From: Streptomyces ferrugineus
GTDB lineage: Bacteria; Actinomycetota; Actinomycetes; Streptomycetales; Streptomycetaceae
Direction: 5' to 3'
Assembly: GCF_015160855.1 (NCBI RefSeq)
Contig: NZ_CP063373.1
Coordinates: forward strand, 6,696,001-6,760,000
Length of the DNA stretch: 64,000 nucleotides
The position numbers and the translations under genes are program-made. This document shows, piece after piece, positions 16,398 through 24,306 of this stretch. A model generated the notes under the pieces. The model was not told where the DNA came from and made no database searches. It saw nothing but the letters and a program-made list of their open reading frames with translations. Numbering within the stretch: position 1 is the first letter of the stretch; each line of letters opens with the position of its first letter.

Positions 16398-17260
16398 GCG
16401 AGCCCACCGCACTGGTCGCCCTGCGGGGCGCGTCCTACGCCTACGAGGACGGCCCCGTCGTGCTCAGCGGCCTCGACTTCGACGTGCCCGAGGGGCGCGC
16501 GCTGGCGCTGCTGGGCCGCAACGGCAGCGGCAAGACCACGCTGATGCGGCTGCTCAGCGGCGGGCTCAGGCCGCACGAGGGGCGGTTGACGGTGCAGGGC
16601 GCGCCGGTCGCGTACGACCGCAAGGGGCTGACCCGGCTGCGCACGACCGTCCAGCTCGTGGTGCAGGACCCCGACGACCAGCTCTTCGCCGCGTCCGTCG
16701 CACAGGACGTCTCCTTCGGCCCGCTCAACCTCGGCCTGCCCGACGCCGAGGTGCGGGCCAGGGTCGACGAGGCGCTCGCCGCGCTGGACATCGCCGCGCT
16801 GGCCGACCGGCCCACGCATCTGCTGTCGTACGGGCAGCGCAAGCGCACCGCCATCGCCGGGGCGGTCGCGATGCGGCCCCGGGTGCTGATCCTCGACGAG
16901 CCGACGGCCGGACTCGACCCCGACGGCCAGGAACGGCTGCTCGCCACCCTCGACGAGCTGCGCGCGGGCGGCACCACGGTCGTGATGGCCACCCACGACG
17001 TCGACCTCGCCCTGCGCTGGGCCGACGACGCGGCGCTCCTGACCCCCTCCGGTGTCCGCACCGGCCCCGCGCCCTCGATGCTGGCCCGCACCGATCTGCT
17101 CCGGCAGGCGGGGCTGCGGCTGCCGTGGGGGGTGGCGGCGGCCCGGTTCCTGCGCGCCCAGGGGCTGTTGGACGACGCCGCACCCGGTCCACGCGACGCG
17201 GACGAGCTGGCCGCGCTGGCGGGCGCGCACACCACGACCACGCTGCCGGCCGACGGCTGA
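16394..17260 (+). CDS. cbiO: Cobalt ECF transporter ATPase CbiO
   Basis: A 288-residue ABC ATPase that powers the cobalt transporter. Walker A is GRNGSGKTT, the Q-loop is in LVVQDPDDQLFAASV (the DPDDQ form typical of ECF ATPases), the signature is LLSYGQRKRTA, Walker B is VLILDEPTAGLD and the switch histidine is in MATHDVDLAL. The C-terminal 60 residues extend beyond the nucleotide-binding domain. The ATG at 16394 overlaps the cbiQ stop. It faces the hmuT-like gene across a 49-bp convergent gap. Confidence 0.95.
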   Translation: MSEPTALVALRGASYAYEDGPVVLSGLDFDVPEGRALALLGRNGSGKTTLMRLLSGGLRPHEGRLTVQGAPVAYDRKGLTRLRTTVQLVVQDPDDQLFAASVAQDVSFGPLNLGLPDAEVRARVDEALAALDIAALADRPTHLLSYGQRKRTAIAGAVAMRPRVLILDEPTAGLDPDGQERLLATLDELRAGGTTVVMATHDVDLALRWADDAALLTPSGVRTGPAPSMLARTDLLRQAGLRLPWGVAAARFLRAQGLLDDAAPGPRDADELAALAGAHTTTTLPADG

Positions 17261-17309
17261 CACCGGCGACCGTCATGGTGAACGTGCCTGTGCGGCCGCG
17301 CGGGCGGCG

Positions 17310-18338
17310 TCACGCCCGATGGATGCGGTCCACCAGGATGTCGATCACCAACGGAGTCCGCGGCCCGTACCCGAGCAGCACCCCGTCCTCCATGTCCACC
17401 ACCCGGCGGTCCATCCCCGCCGGGGTCTCGCCGACCCCGGGGATCTTCACGAGCCCGTCGATTCCGCCCACGGACTCCAGCCCCTTGGTCATCATCAGGA
17501 TCACGTCCGGCCGGGCCCGCACCAGGGCCTCACTGGTGATCGGCGTGAACGGCTTGTCCAGGCCGGCGTCCTTGCCCGCGTCCACCGCCCCCGCGGCCTC
17601 GATCAGCGAGTCGGCGCCCGAGCCCTTGCCGCCGATGAGATAGACGGCCGCGCTGCCGCGCAGGTAGAGGAAGGCGACCTTGGGCTTGCTGCCCCGGGGC
17701 ACGGCGGCGCGGGCCGCGGCGAGTTCGTCGCTCATGCGCCGGTTGAGGGCCTTGCCCGCGTCGGGGACGCCGAGGGCCTCGGCGACGCGTGTGGTGCGGG
17801 TGGTGACGTCGGCGAGGCTGGTGGCCGTCTCGAGTACGACGACGGGGACGCCGGCCTCGCGGATCTGGTCGATGGCCTCCTTGGGGCCGGTGTCGGTGTC
17901 GGCCAGTACGACCGTCGGGCGCAGTGAGAGCACGCTCTCGGCGCTGACGTCGTGCGCCTTGGTGACCTGCGGGAGCTTCTTCGCCTCGGCGAAGGTGGCG
18001 GTGATGTCCCGGCCGACGACCCGGTCGCCGAGGCCCAGCGTGAACACGATCTCGGCGACACCGCCGTTGAGCGGCAGGATGCGCGAGGCGTCCTCGACGG
18101 TCGTCTTCCGCCCGTCGGAGGAGTCGACGGTGACCGGCAACTCCGGGGTGGGCGGCTCCCCTTCGAGGGGTACGAGGGTGTTCTTCGCGAGCTGTCTCCC
18201 GGCCGCGGCGGCGCGCTCGCTCGCGGAGACGGGTGACGCGTCCGCCGTCGAGGGGCCATCCCCTCCGCCGCCGCAGGCACCCGTGAGCAGCGCGAGGGTC
18301 AGACCTAGGGCGGCGAGGGATCTCCGGGGTGCGCGCAT
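17310..18338 (-). CDS. HmuT-like heme ABC transporter substrate-binding lipoprotein
   Basis: A 342-residue lipoprotein. The N-terminus MRAPRRSLAALGLTLALLTGACGGG ends in the lipobox LTGAC. The remainder is a class III periplasmic-binding fold with SRILPLNGGVAEIVFTLGLGDRVVGRD, SVLSLRPTVVLADTDTGP and a C-terminal LLGYGPRTPLVIDILVDRIH. The Tyr in that last stretch and the general layout resemble HmuT/HemT heme receptors rather than siderophore receptors. It would bind heme at the outer face of the membrane, but no permease or ATPase for it is adjacent. The ATG at 18338 follows AGGA by 6 bases. It is divergent from the surface-protein operon and shares its iron box. Confidence 0.85.
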   Translation of the reverse strand: MRAPRRSLAALGLTLALLTGACGGGGDGPSTADASPVSASERAAAAGRQLAKNTLVPLEGEPPTPELPVTVDSSDGRKTTVEDASRILPLNGGVAEIVFTLGLGDRVVGRDITATFAEAKKLPQVTKAHDVSAESVLSLRPTVVLADTDTGPKEAIDQIREAGVPVVVLETATSLADVTTRTTRVAEALGVPDAGKALNRRMSDELAAARAAVPRGSKPKVAFLYLRGSAAVYLIGGKGSGADSLIEAAGAVDAGKDAGLDKPFTPITSEALVRARPDVILMMTKGLESVGGIDGLVKIPGVGETPAGMDRRVVDMEDGVLLGYGPRTPLVIDILVDRIHRA

Positions 18339-18380
18339 GGGTTTCCTGTCCTCTCTCCTGACACACAATCGAGCAATAGT

Positions 18381-18399
18381 TTAGGTTAGGCTTCCCTTA
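18381..18399. promoter_or_regulatory. Iron box (DtxR/IdeR/DmdR-type operator)
   Basis: TTAGGTTAGGCTTCCCTTA matches 15 of 19 positions of the DtxR/IdeR consensus TTAGGTTAGCCTAACCTAA, with the left half perfect. It sits in the 84-bp divergent gap, 43 bp from the hmuT-like start and 24 bp from the surface-protein start. One site could therefore repress both directions when ferrous iron is sufficient. Confidence 0.88.
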
Positions 18400-18422
18400 G
18401 TTTCCTCTCGTGGGGGTATTTC

Positions 18423-19199
18423 ATGGCGTGGGCAACTGGCCTGCACCGCAAGAGAGTTGGACCACTCCTCGCAGTCGCCGGCACCGCCGCCCTGCTGCTG
18501 TCGACCGCCGGACCGGCCTCGGCGGCGGGCGGTACGGCGACGGGCCCCGAGGGTCAGAAGCTCACCGTCTCCAAGTCCTCCGGACTGTCCGCGGGCGGCG
18601 AGACGGTGACCGTGACCGGCTCCGGCTACAACACCGAGAAGGGCGTCTACGTCGCCTTCTGCCTGGACAACGGCGCCGGGAAGACCCCGACTCCCTGCGT
18701 GGGCGGAGTCGACATGTCCGGTGAGTCCGGGGCGTCCGTCTGGATCTCCTCCAACCCGCCCTCCTACGGCGAGGGACTGGCGAAACCGTACGAAGGCAGC
18801 GGCCACGACGGCTCGTTCGGCGTGCGCCTGAAGGTGCGCGCCAAGGACGCCGACACCGACTGCACCAAGCCCGGCGTGACCTGCGCGGTCATCACCCGCA
18901 ACGACCACACCAGGGGCGGCGACCAGAGCCAGACGGTCCGGGTCCCGGTGACGTTCGGCGCCGGCGGCGCGAATGCGGCCGAGGGCGACGACGCCAGGGC
19001 CACGCCGAGCGCGACGGCCGGGGCGAGCACGACCGGCGGTGGCGGTGCGGCCGACGCCGACGAGAAGACGCCCGACGGCCCGCTCGCGAGCACCGGTTCC
19101 GTCGCCCTGACGGCGGGCGCGACGGCGGCGGTCCTGGTCGCGGCCGGCACCGGGACCTGGCTGTGGGCGCGCAGGCGCCGCGCCTCGCACGCGGGCTGA
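18423..19199 (+). CDS. LAXTG-anchored surface protein with one neocarzinostatin-like domain
   Basis: A 258-residue exported protein: signal peptide (about 1-36, ending GPASAA), one roughly 135-residue beta domain (LTVSKSSGLSAGGETVTVTG to QTVRVPVTF) with four cysteines, an Ala/Thr/Gly-rich linker, then the sorting signal LASTG (221-225), a hydrophobic segment and RRRR. The LAXTG pentapeptide is the type used by Streptomyces class E sortases, so the protein should be linked to the peptidoglycan. The domain resembles the neocarzinostatin Ig-like fold (paired cysteines, GSGY strand, VPVTF end). The iron box and neighbouring HtaA/HmuT genes suggest a role in heme or iron capture; this is inference. 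Confidence 0.85.
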   Translation: MAWATGLHRKRVGPLLAVAGTAALLLSTAGPASAAGGTATGPEGQKLTVSKSSGLSAGGETVTVTGSGYNTEKGVYVAFCLDNGAGKTPTPCVGGVDMSGESGASVWISSNPPSYGEGLAKPYEGSGHDGSFGVRLKVRAKDADTDCTKPGVTCAVITRNDHTRGGDQSQTVRVPVTFGAGGANAAEGDDARATPSATAGASTTGGGGAADADEKTPDGPLASTGSVALTAGATAAVLVAAGTGTWLWARRRRASHAG

Positions 19200-19236
19200 C
19201 CCGCACCGACAGCACGCTCCGGAGGGAGACCCGAAG

Positions 19237-20220
19237 ATGACGAAGAGACCCGGCGCCGCCGCCGTGACAGGCGGCGCCCTGCTCGCACTGCTGTGCCCGG
19301 CCGCGGGGTCGGCGGTCGCGCAGGACACGCAGGCGTTCGAGCACGCGGTGTCCGGCGGATCCGCGAGCTGGAGCACGACGGACGCCGAACCGGCCGACCT
19401 CGGCATGTCGGTCGACGTCACCGAACCCGCCGTACGGGGAACCGCGGACCGCCCCTCGTTCCCGGCCATGAGCGGCAGCATCGACCTCGAAACCGGGTCC
19501 GTGGACGTCGAGTTGGGGGGCGCCGCCCGGATCGTGCCGGCCGACGCGTCGGATCAGCCGTTGACACTCGCCGGCCTGCGCCTACGGCTGAACGGCGACG
19601 ACGGCGGCACGCTCCACGCCCGTACGGCCGTCGGCAGCCGGGCGCGGGAGCTGACCCTGGCGGACGTGACGGCGAGCGACGACGGCCCCGTCGTACGGGC
19701 GGGCGGGGTGACATGGACCGGCCTGCGGGCGGCACTCACGGACGACGGCGCGAGGCTGCTGTCGCAGTGGAGCGGGGAGCCGTTCGAGCAGGGCGACGAC
19801 CTGGGACTGCTCGATGTGGCGGTCGCGACCCGGAACTCGGCCTCGCCCCGGCCCACCGACTCCGCCGAGCCACCACCCGCCGAGCCCTCCGCCGAGACGC
19901 CACCGCCGGACACCGAGGCCCCGGAGCCCGCGAAGAAACCGGCCGCGGCCGTGGCGGTCGACGAGCTGGCCGCGGGCGGCGAACAGACCGTCACCGGCAC
20001 GGGCTTCGAGCCCGGCGAGGTCGTCCTCGTCGCGATCGACCACGACACCCGGTACCAGACGACGGCCGACGCGGCGGGGCGGGTGGCCCGGACCTTCCCC
20101 GTGTACGACAGCGCCGCCGAGGGCGCGCACACGGTCGAGCTGTACTCGGTGAGCGGCGGACGCGATGCCGTCGCGGAGTTCGACGTCCGCGCCGCTTCCG
20201 CTTCCCGACAACGCACCTGA
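19237..20220 (+). CDS. Secreted HtaA-domain heme-binding protein
   Basis: A 327-residue secreted protein: signal peptide (about 1-28, ending GSAVAQ) and one HtaA domain (about 32-205). The domain starts SGGSASWSTT, has the signature MSGSIDLETGSVDVELGGAARI and LAGLRLRLNGDDGGTLHA, and closes GARLLSQWSGEPFEQGDDLGLLDV. A Pro/Glu linker and a small Ig-like C-terminal domain follow. HtaA domains in corynebacteria bind hemin at the surface and pass it to HmuT. This protein has no hydrophobic C-terminal anchor, so it is probably released or bound to its wall-anchored partners. It lies 37 bp after the first gene, with GGAGGGAG as ribosome binding site. Confidence 0.87.
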   Translation: MTKRPGAAAVTGGALLALLCPAAGSAVAQDTQAFEHAVSGGSASWSTTDAEPADLGMSVDVTEPAVRGTADRPSFPAMSGSIDLETGSVDVELGGAARIVPADASDQPLTLAGLRLRLNGDDGGTLHARTAVGSRARELTLADVTASDDGPVVRAGGVTWTGLRAALTDDGARLLSQWSGEPFEQGDDLGLLDVAVATRNSASPRPTDSAEPPPAEPSAETPPPDTEAPEPAKKPAAAVAVDELAAGGEQTVTGTGFEPGEVVLVAIDHDTRYQTTADAAGRVARTFPVYDSAAEGAHTVELYSVSGGRDAVAEFDVRAASASRQRT

Positions 20221-20285
20221 CCTCACCCGAGACCTGAAACCTCAGGCCCGGAACCAACTCGAACCACTCCCGGAAAGGTCCCCTC

Positions 20286-20813
20286 ATGAGAGCCATCCCC
20301 GCCGCCCGCGCGGCCCTGACCGTCGTCGCCGCCTCCGCCCTGACCCTGGGCCTGGCCACCTCGGCCTCGGCGGCCACCTCCACCCGCACGGTCACCGACG
20401 GCGGCACGACGTACGGCCTCTCGCTCACCTCCCCCGACACGGCCACCGCCGCGGGCCAGGTCATCACCGTCTCCGGCTCCGGCTACAACACGGGCCAGGG
20501 CGTCTACGTCAGCCTGTGCGTGGTCGACGGGGCGCCGGGCGCGAACAAGCCGACCCCGTGTCTGGGCGGCCAGGACGAGAGCGGCTCGACCGGCGCCTCG
20601 CACTGGGTCAACAACACCTTCGGCGGCATGTTCGCCAACAGCTCCAGGTTCGGCTCGGGCGGCAACTTCAGCGTGCAGATCTTCGTCAAGGCCACCCTCG
20701 ACGACGGCAGCGTCTGCGGCCAGGACGTCGAGTGCGCGGTGGTGACGCGCGCGGACCACTTCGACAGCGAGGACCGCAAGTACGACGTCCACGTGCCGAT
20801 CACCTTCCAGTGA
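20286..20813 (+). CDS. Secreted single-domain neocarzinostatin-like protein
   Basis: A 175-residue secreted protein with a signal peptide (about 1-29, ending ATSASA) and a single neocarzinostatin-like domain: VITVSGSGYNTGQGVYVSLC, TPCLGGQDESG, FSVQIFVKATLDDGSVCG, VECAVVTRADHFDSEDRK and a closing VHVPITFQ. Four cysteines (YVSLC, TPC, SVC, VEC) are positioned as in the other family members here. There is no linker or anchor, so the domain ends the protein; it may act as a diffusible carrier between wall-anchored copies. It lies third in the iron-boxed operon (gap 65 bp). Ligand unknown. Confidence 0.83.
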   Translation: MRAIPAARAALTVVAASALTLGLATSASAATSTRTVTDGGTTYGLSLTSPDTATAAGQVITVSGSGYNTGQGVYVSLCVVDGAPGANKPTPCLGGQDESGSTGASHWVNNTFGGMFANSSRFGSGGNFSVQIFVKATLDDGSVCGQDVECAVVTRADHFDSEDRKYDVHVPITFQ

Positions 20814-20828
20814 CCGGAGGAAACCCCG

Positions 20829-23375
20829 ATGCAGCACAGACGACCGGCGGCGCTCCTGGGCGCCGCCGCGCTCGTGGCCGCCTCCGTCGTCGTCGGATCG
20901 ACCGCGCGGGCCGCCGACACCCCGAAGACCGCCCTCGGCAAGGACGGCCAGAGACTCACCGTCTCCGCCTCCGCCCGCCTCGACCCCGAGGGCGAGACGC
21001 TCCGCGTCACCGGCTCCGGCTACGACGCGACGAAGGCCGTCTATGTCGCCCTGTGCAAGGACAACGGCGACAACCGCGTGCCCACGCCGTGCCTCGGCGG
21101 CGCCGACCAGAGCGGTACCGGCAGCTCCTCGCAGTGGATCGTGCCCGAGGGCGACCCGTACGCGGGCGACCTCGCCGTCACCTGGGGTGCGGGCGGCGCC
21201 TTCGACGTCGAGATCGCCGTCCGGGCCAAGGACGCGAGCCTCGACTGCACCAAGGTCACCTGCTCGGTCGTCACCCGCGTCGACCACCGCAACCCCGGCG
21301 ACCGCTCCCAGGACGTCCGCATCCCCGTCGCCTTCGAGGGCCAGGGCCCCGGGGACGGCGGCGACGGCGACGGTGTGGACGTGCCGCCGGGCACCGTCGG
21401 CTACGTACCGGCCGCCGAGTTCACCAGCGCGGGCCGCCCGCTCGACCTGCTGCTGCACCCCGACTCCGGGAAGCTGTACGTCGGTTCGGACAACGTCCCG
21501 GACACCGCGGACGTCGCCGAACAGGGCCTGTACGCCATCGACCCGAAGGACGGCGAGCTGCTCGGCCACGTCCAGCAGGCCCCCGGCGCGGGCGGCACCC
21601 TCGCGGCCCGCGTGGTCCGCCGGATCGCCGCCCCGCTGGCCGGCGACGGCGTCGCCTTCCACTACCCGCTGCGCGGGCTGGGCACCGCGAAGGCCGGGGA
21701 CACGGCCGCGCGGGGCGTGTGGCTGTCCGGTGGCACGGTCTCCGGCGTCGGTCCCGGCACGGACGCGTCCACCACGCTGGTCGCCCAGGGCGCCGTCCTG
21801 TCCGAGGTCGAGACGGCCACCGGCACGGTCCGCAGGACCGCCACCCTGCCCGGCGGCGGCGTCCTCGGCGTGGACACCGCGCACGGCGTCGCCTGGTCGG
21901 CGGACGCCGCGGGCGGAACCCTGTACCGCGTCGACACCGGCACCCTCGCCGTCACCGCCACCGCCGAACTCCCGGCGGCCTCGGTCTACTTCGTCGAGAC
22001 GGACCCGGCGACGGGCAACGTCTGGGTGGGCAGCGCCTACGACGTGCTCGTCTTCGACCGGGACGGCAAGCCGCTGGCCAAGCTGACCGGCGAGGACCGC
22101 GCCACCGCCATGGCCTTCGACCGGGCCACCGGCGAGGCCTTCGTGCTGCGCGAGGACTGGGGCACCGCCGAGGACGGCGCGGACAACGTGGGCGCCCTGG
22201 AGGTCTACGACAGCGCCACGGCCGAGCGGGCGGCCGAACCCGTCGCCCTGCCCGGCAGCCGCGCCGGCGCCCACGCGGGCGTCGCCGTGGCCCCCGGCGC
22301 CACCTCCGTCTACGTCACCAACCAGGCCGAGAGCGAGGTCGTCAAGCTCGACCGCCGCGTCTCCCCGAAGGTCGTCCAGTCCCCCACCGACCAGTCCGTC
22401 GCACCCGGTGACGAGGTCACGCTCGTCGCGTCCGCCGAGGGCACCCCGGAGCCGACCGTGCGCTGGCAGGTCAGCCCCGACGACGGCCAGACCTGGTCCA
22501 CGGTCGAGGGCGCGACGCGGAACGCGTACTCCTTCACCGCGAAGGCGACGCAGCACGGCTACCGCTACCGCGCCGAGTTCACCAACTCCGTCGGCACGAC
22601 GCGCACTTCACCGGTCACGCTGACCGTCACCGAGCCCGACGACGGCGGCGGCGGCGACGACGACGACGACGGAAACGGCGGCGGGACACCCGGCGCCGAG
22701 CCCTCCGGCTCCAAGACCGTCACCGGCCCGAACGGCCAGAAGCTCACCGTCTCCCCGGTCAACGACCTCGCCACCGAGAACCAGACCCTGAAGGTCACCG
22801 GCACCGGCTACGACACAAGGAAGGGCATCTACGTCGCTCTCTGCGTCGACAACGGCGACGGCGAACTGCCCACGCCGTGCGTCGGCGGCGTCGACATGTC
22901 GGGCGGCTCGCACTCCTCCGCGTGGATCTCCTCCGATCCGCCGGACTACGGGGAGGAGTTGGCGATCCCGTACGGCGCGGGCGGCACCTTCGAGGTCGAG
23001 CTGACCGTGGACGCCAAGGACGAGTACACCGACTGCTTCAAGGCCACCTGCGTCCTGGCCACCCGGGGCGACCACACCCTGTCCGGCGACCGCTCCCAGG
23101 ACGTCAAGGTCCCGGTCGCCTTCGTCGGCCAGGACCCGGTGGACACGGACGACGACAGCGGCGGCGGTACGGGCACGACGGGCGGCGGCACCAGTGGTAC
23201 GGGCGGCACCGGTACGGCCTCCACCACGGGCGGATCCGGCGGTACCGGCACCTCGGCCGCGGGCGGCGGCAGCCTGGCCTCGACCGGCGTCACGGCGCTC
23301 TCGGTCGCCGCGCTCGCGGCCCTGCTGCTGGCGGCGGGCTGGGCGGCGTACCGCAAGGGCCGTAGCGTCAACTGA
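20829..23375 (+). CDS. Large LAXTG-anchored surface protein: two neocarzinostatin-like domains, beta-propeller, Ig domain
   Basis: An 848-residue wall protein. Order: signal peptide (about 1-28, STARA); neocarzinostatin-like domain 1 (about 36-170, closing IPVAFEG); a YVTN/NHL-type beta-propeller (about 190-520, with repeats such as GKLYVGSDN, TGNVWVGSAYDVLVFD and TSVYVTNQAE); an Ig-like domain (about 515-605, PTDQSVAPGDEVTLVASAEG); an Asp-rich linker; neocarzinostatin-like domain 2 (about 635-770); a Gly/Thr linker; and sorting signal LASTG (816-820) with a hydrophobic segment and basic tail. It starts 15 bp after the previous gene with GGAGGAAA. It is the terminal gene of the operon and probably the main wall-attached receptor or scaffold. 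Confidence 0.86.
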   Translation: MQHRRPAALLGAAALVAASVVVGSTARAADTPKTALGKDGQRLTVSASARLDPEGETLRVTGSGYDATKAVYVALCKDNGDNRVPTPCLGGADQSGTGSSSQWIVPEGDPYAGDLAVTWGAGGAFDVEIAVRAKDASLDCTKVTCSVVTRVDHRNPGDRSQDVRIPVAFEGQGPGDGGDGDGVDVPPGTVGYVPAAEFTSAGRPLDLLLHPDSGKLYVGSDNVPDTADVAEQGLYAIDPKDGELLGHVQQAPGAGGTLAARVVRRIAAPLAGDGVAFHYPLRGLGTAKAGDTAARGVWLSGGTVSGVGPGTDASTTLVAQGAVLSEVETATGTVRRTATLPGGGVLGVDTAHGVAWSADAAGGTLYRVDTGTLAVTATAELPAASVYFVETDPATGNVWVGSAYDVLVFDRDGKPLAKLTGEDRATAMAFDRATGEAFVLREDWGTAEDGADNVGALEVYDSATAERAAEPVALPGSRAGAHAGVAVAPGATSVYVTNQAESEVVKLDRRVSPKVVQSPTDQSVAPGDEVTLVASAEGTPEPTVRWQVSPDDGQTWSTVEGATRNAYSFTAKATQHGYRYRAEFTNSVGTTRTSPVTLTVTEPDDGGGGDDDDDGNGGGTPGAEPSGSKTVTGPNGQKLTVSPVNDLATENQTLKVTGTGYDTRKGIYVALCVDNGDGELPTPCVGGVDMSGGSHSSAWISSDPPDYGEELAIPYGAGGTFEVELTVDAKDEYTDCFKATCVLATRGDHTLSGDRSQDVKVPVAFVGQDPVDTDDDSGGGTGTTGGGTSGTGGTGTASTTGGSGGTGTSAAGGGSLASTGVTALSVAALAALLLAAGWAAYRKGRSVN

Positions 23376-23394
23376 GCGACGGGTACGGCGAGTC

Positions 23395-23419
23395 GGCCCT
23401 CCGGAAGCTCCGGAGGGCC
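23395..23419. terminator. Bidirectional terminator hairpin
   Basis: A perfect 10-bp stem (GGCCCTCCGG / CCGGAGGGCC) with a 5-nt loop lies between the convergent stops at 23375 and 23427. It can serve both the surface-protein operon and the methyltransferase gene. Confidence 0.85.
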
Positions 23420-23426
23420 GTCGTCG

Positions 23427-24152
23427 TCACGCCCTGCGGCCCGCCACCACCCACCGCGACGGCAGCTCGATCCGCGCCCCGTCCGGCCCGTACTCCGTGG
23501 TGACCAGCGGCAGTTCACCGTCGGCGAGGACGGTGAGGCCGGCCGAGCGCAGATACTCGGGCACCGAGGCGTCGGCGACCTCGCCCGGGGCGATGCCGTG
23601 CCGGAAGACCGGCGCGAGCTTGGGTGGCGGCCCCGACGGGCTCTGTGCCAGGCCCAGCAGGACGGGCTTGGCGGCCTCGGAGAGCTCGACGAGGAAGGCC
23701 CGGCCGCGCTCGCCGACCAGCGTGGCGATCCCGTTCACCATCGACTGCCGGTCGTCCGGCTCGGCTTGGTGCAGCACGCCCCGCATATAGATGTTGACGT
23801 CCCCGAGTTCGGCGTGCAGCGTCTCCGCCTCGGACTTCTCCACGGCGTCGAACAGCCGGTAGGCCGCCTGCCCGGCCGGGTCGGCGCGGCGGGCGTGATC
23901 GAGTGCCGCACCCGACAGGTCGGCGCCCACGACCCGCCTGAAGCGGTCGGCGAGGAAACGGGTCTGGGTGCCGTTGCCGCAGCCCAGGTCCAGCATCGGC
24001 AGGCCCGGATCGGCCAAGTGCGCCTCGAACAGGGCCAGATGGCGGGCGGCGGTCAGCGCGGGCTCCGCGTCCCAGAACACCGCCCCCTGTTCGTCGGGGG
24101 CTTCGCGCCAGAAGCCCTCCCAGGCCTCCCGGTACCGATTCGTCACGCTCAT
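23427..24152 (-). CDS. Class I SAM-dependent methyltransferase
   Basis: A 241-residue methyltransferase. Motif I is MLDLGCGNGTQTRFLADRF, motif II includes VVGADLSGAALDHARR, and ELGDVNIYMRGVLHQAEPDDRQ covers the post-II/IV region. The tail ends in a short beta meander (LPLVTTEYGPDGARIELP). The SAM fold is certain, the methyl acceptor is not; no biosynthetic neighbours help. It is a single gene, convergent with the surface-protein operon and divergent from nothing obvious. Confidence 0.85.
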   Translation of the reverse strand: MSVTNRYREAWEGFWREAPDEQGAVFWDAEPALTAARHLALFEAHLADPGLPMLDLGCGNGTQTRFLADRFRRVVGADLSGAALDHARRADPAGQAAYRLFDAVEKSEAETLHAELGDVNIYMRGVLHQAEPDDRQSMVNGIATLVGERGRAFLVELSEAAKPVLLGLAQSPSGPPPKLAPVFRHGIAPGEVADASVPEYLRSAGLTVLADGELPLVTTEYGPDGARIELPSRWVVAGRRA

Positions 24153-24306
24153 GACCGACTCCCCAGGTTGCGACGGCGACCCGCCGTGAAGTGACGGGCG
24201 AGTACGGTCTATCGCGACACGGTTTCGGCCACAAGCGCGCGGCGCACTCCTTCACTCCGCATTCGAGACTCTTACGCCGTCGTACGCCCGTTTGTGGCGT
24301 GACAGG

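Noticed and set aside
16441..17313. 290-codon minus-strand frame opposite cbiO, rich in Ser and Arg
   Set aside because: It is the complement of a canonical ABC ATPase; the composition is typical of antisense frames in this genome.
20223..22556. 777-codon antisense frame opposite the surface-protein genes
   Set aside because: The plus strand carries signal peptides, cysteine-conserved domains and sorting signals. The antisense product is low-complexity Gly/Arg/Val/Asp and matches nothing.
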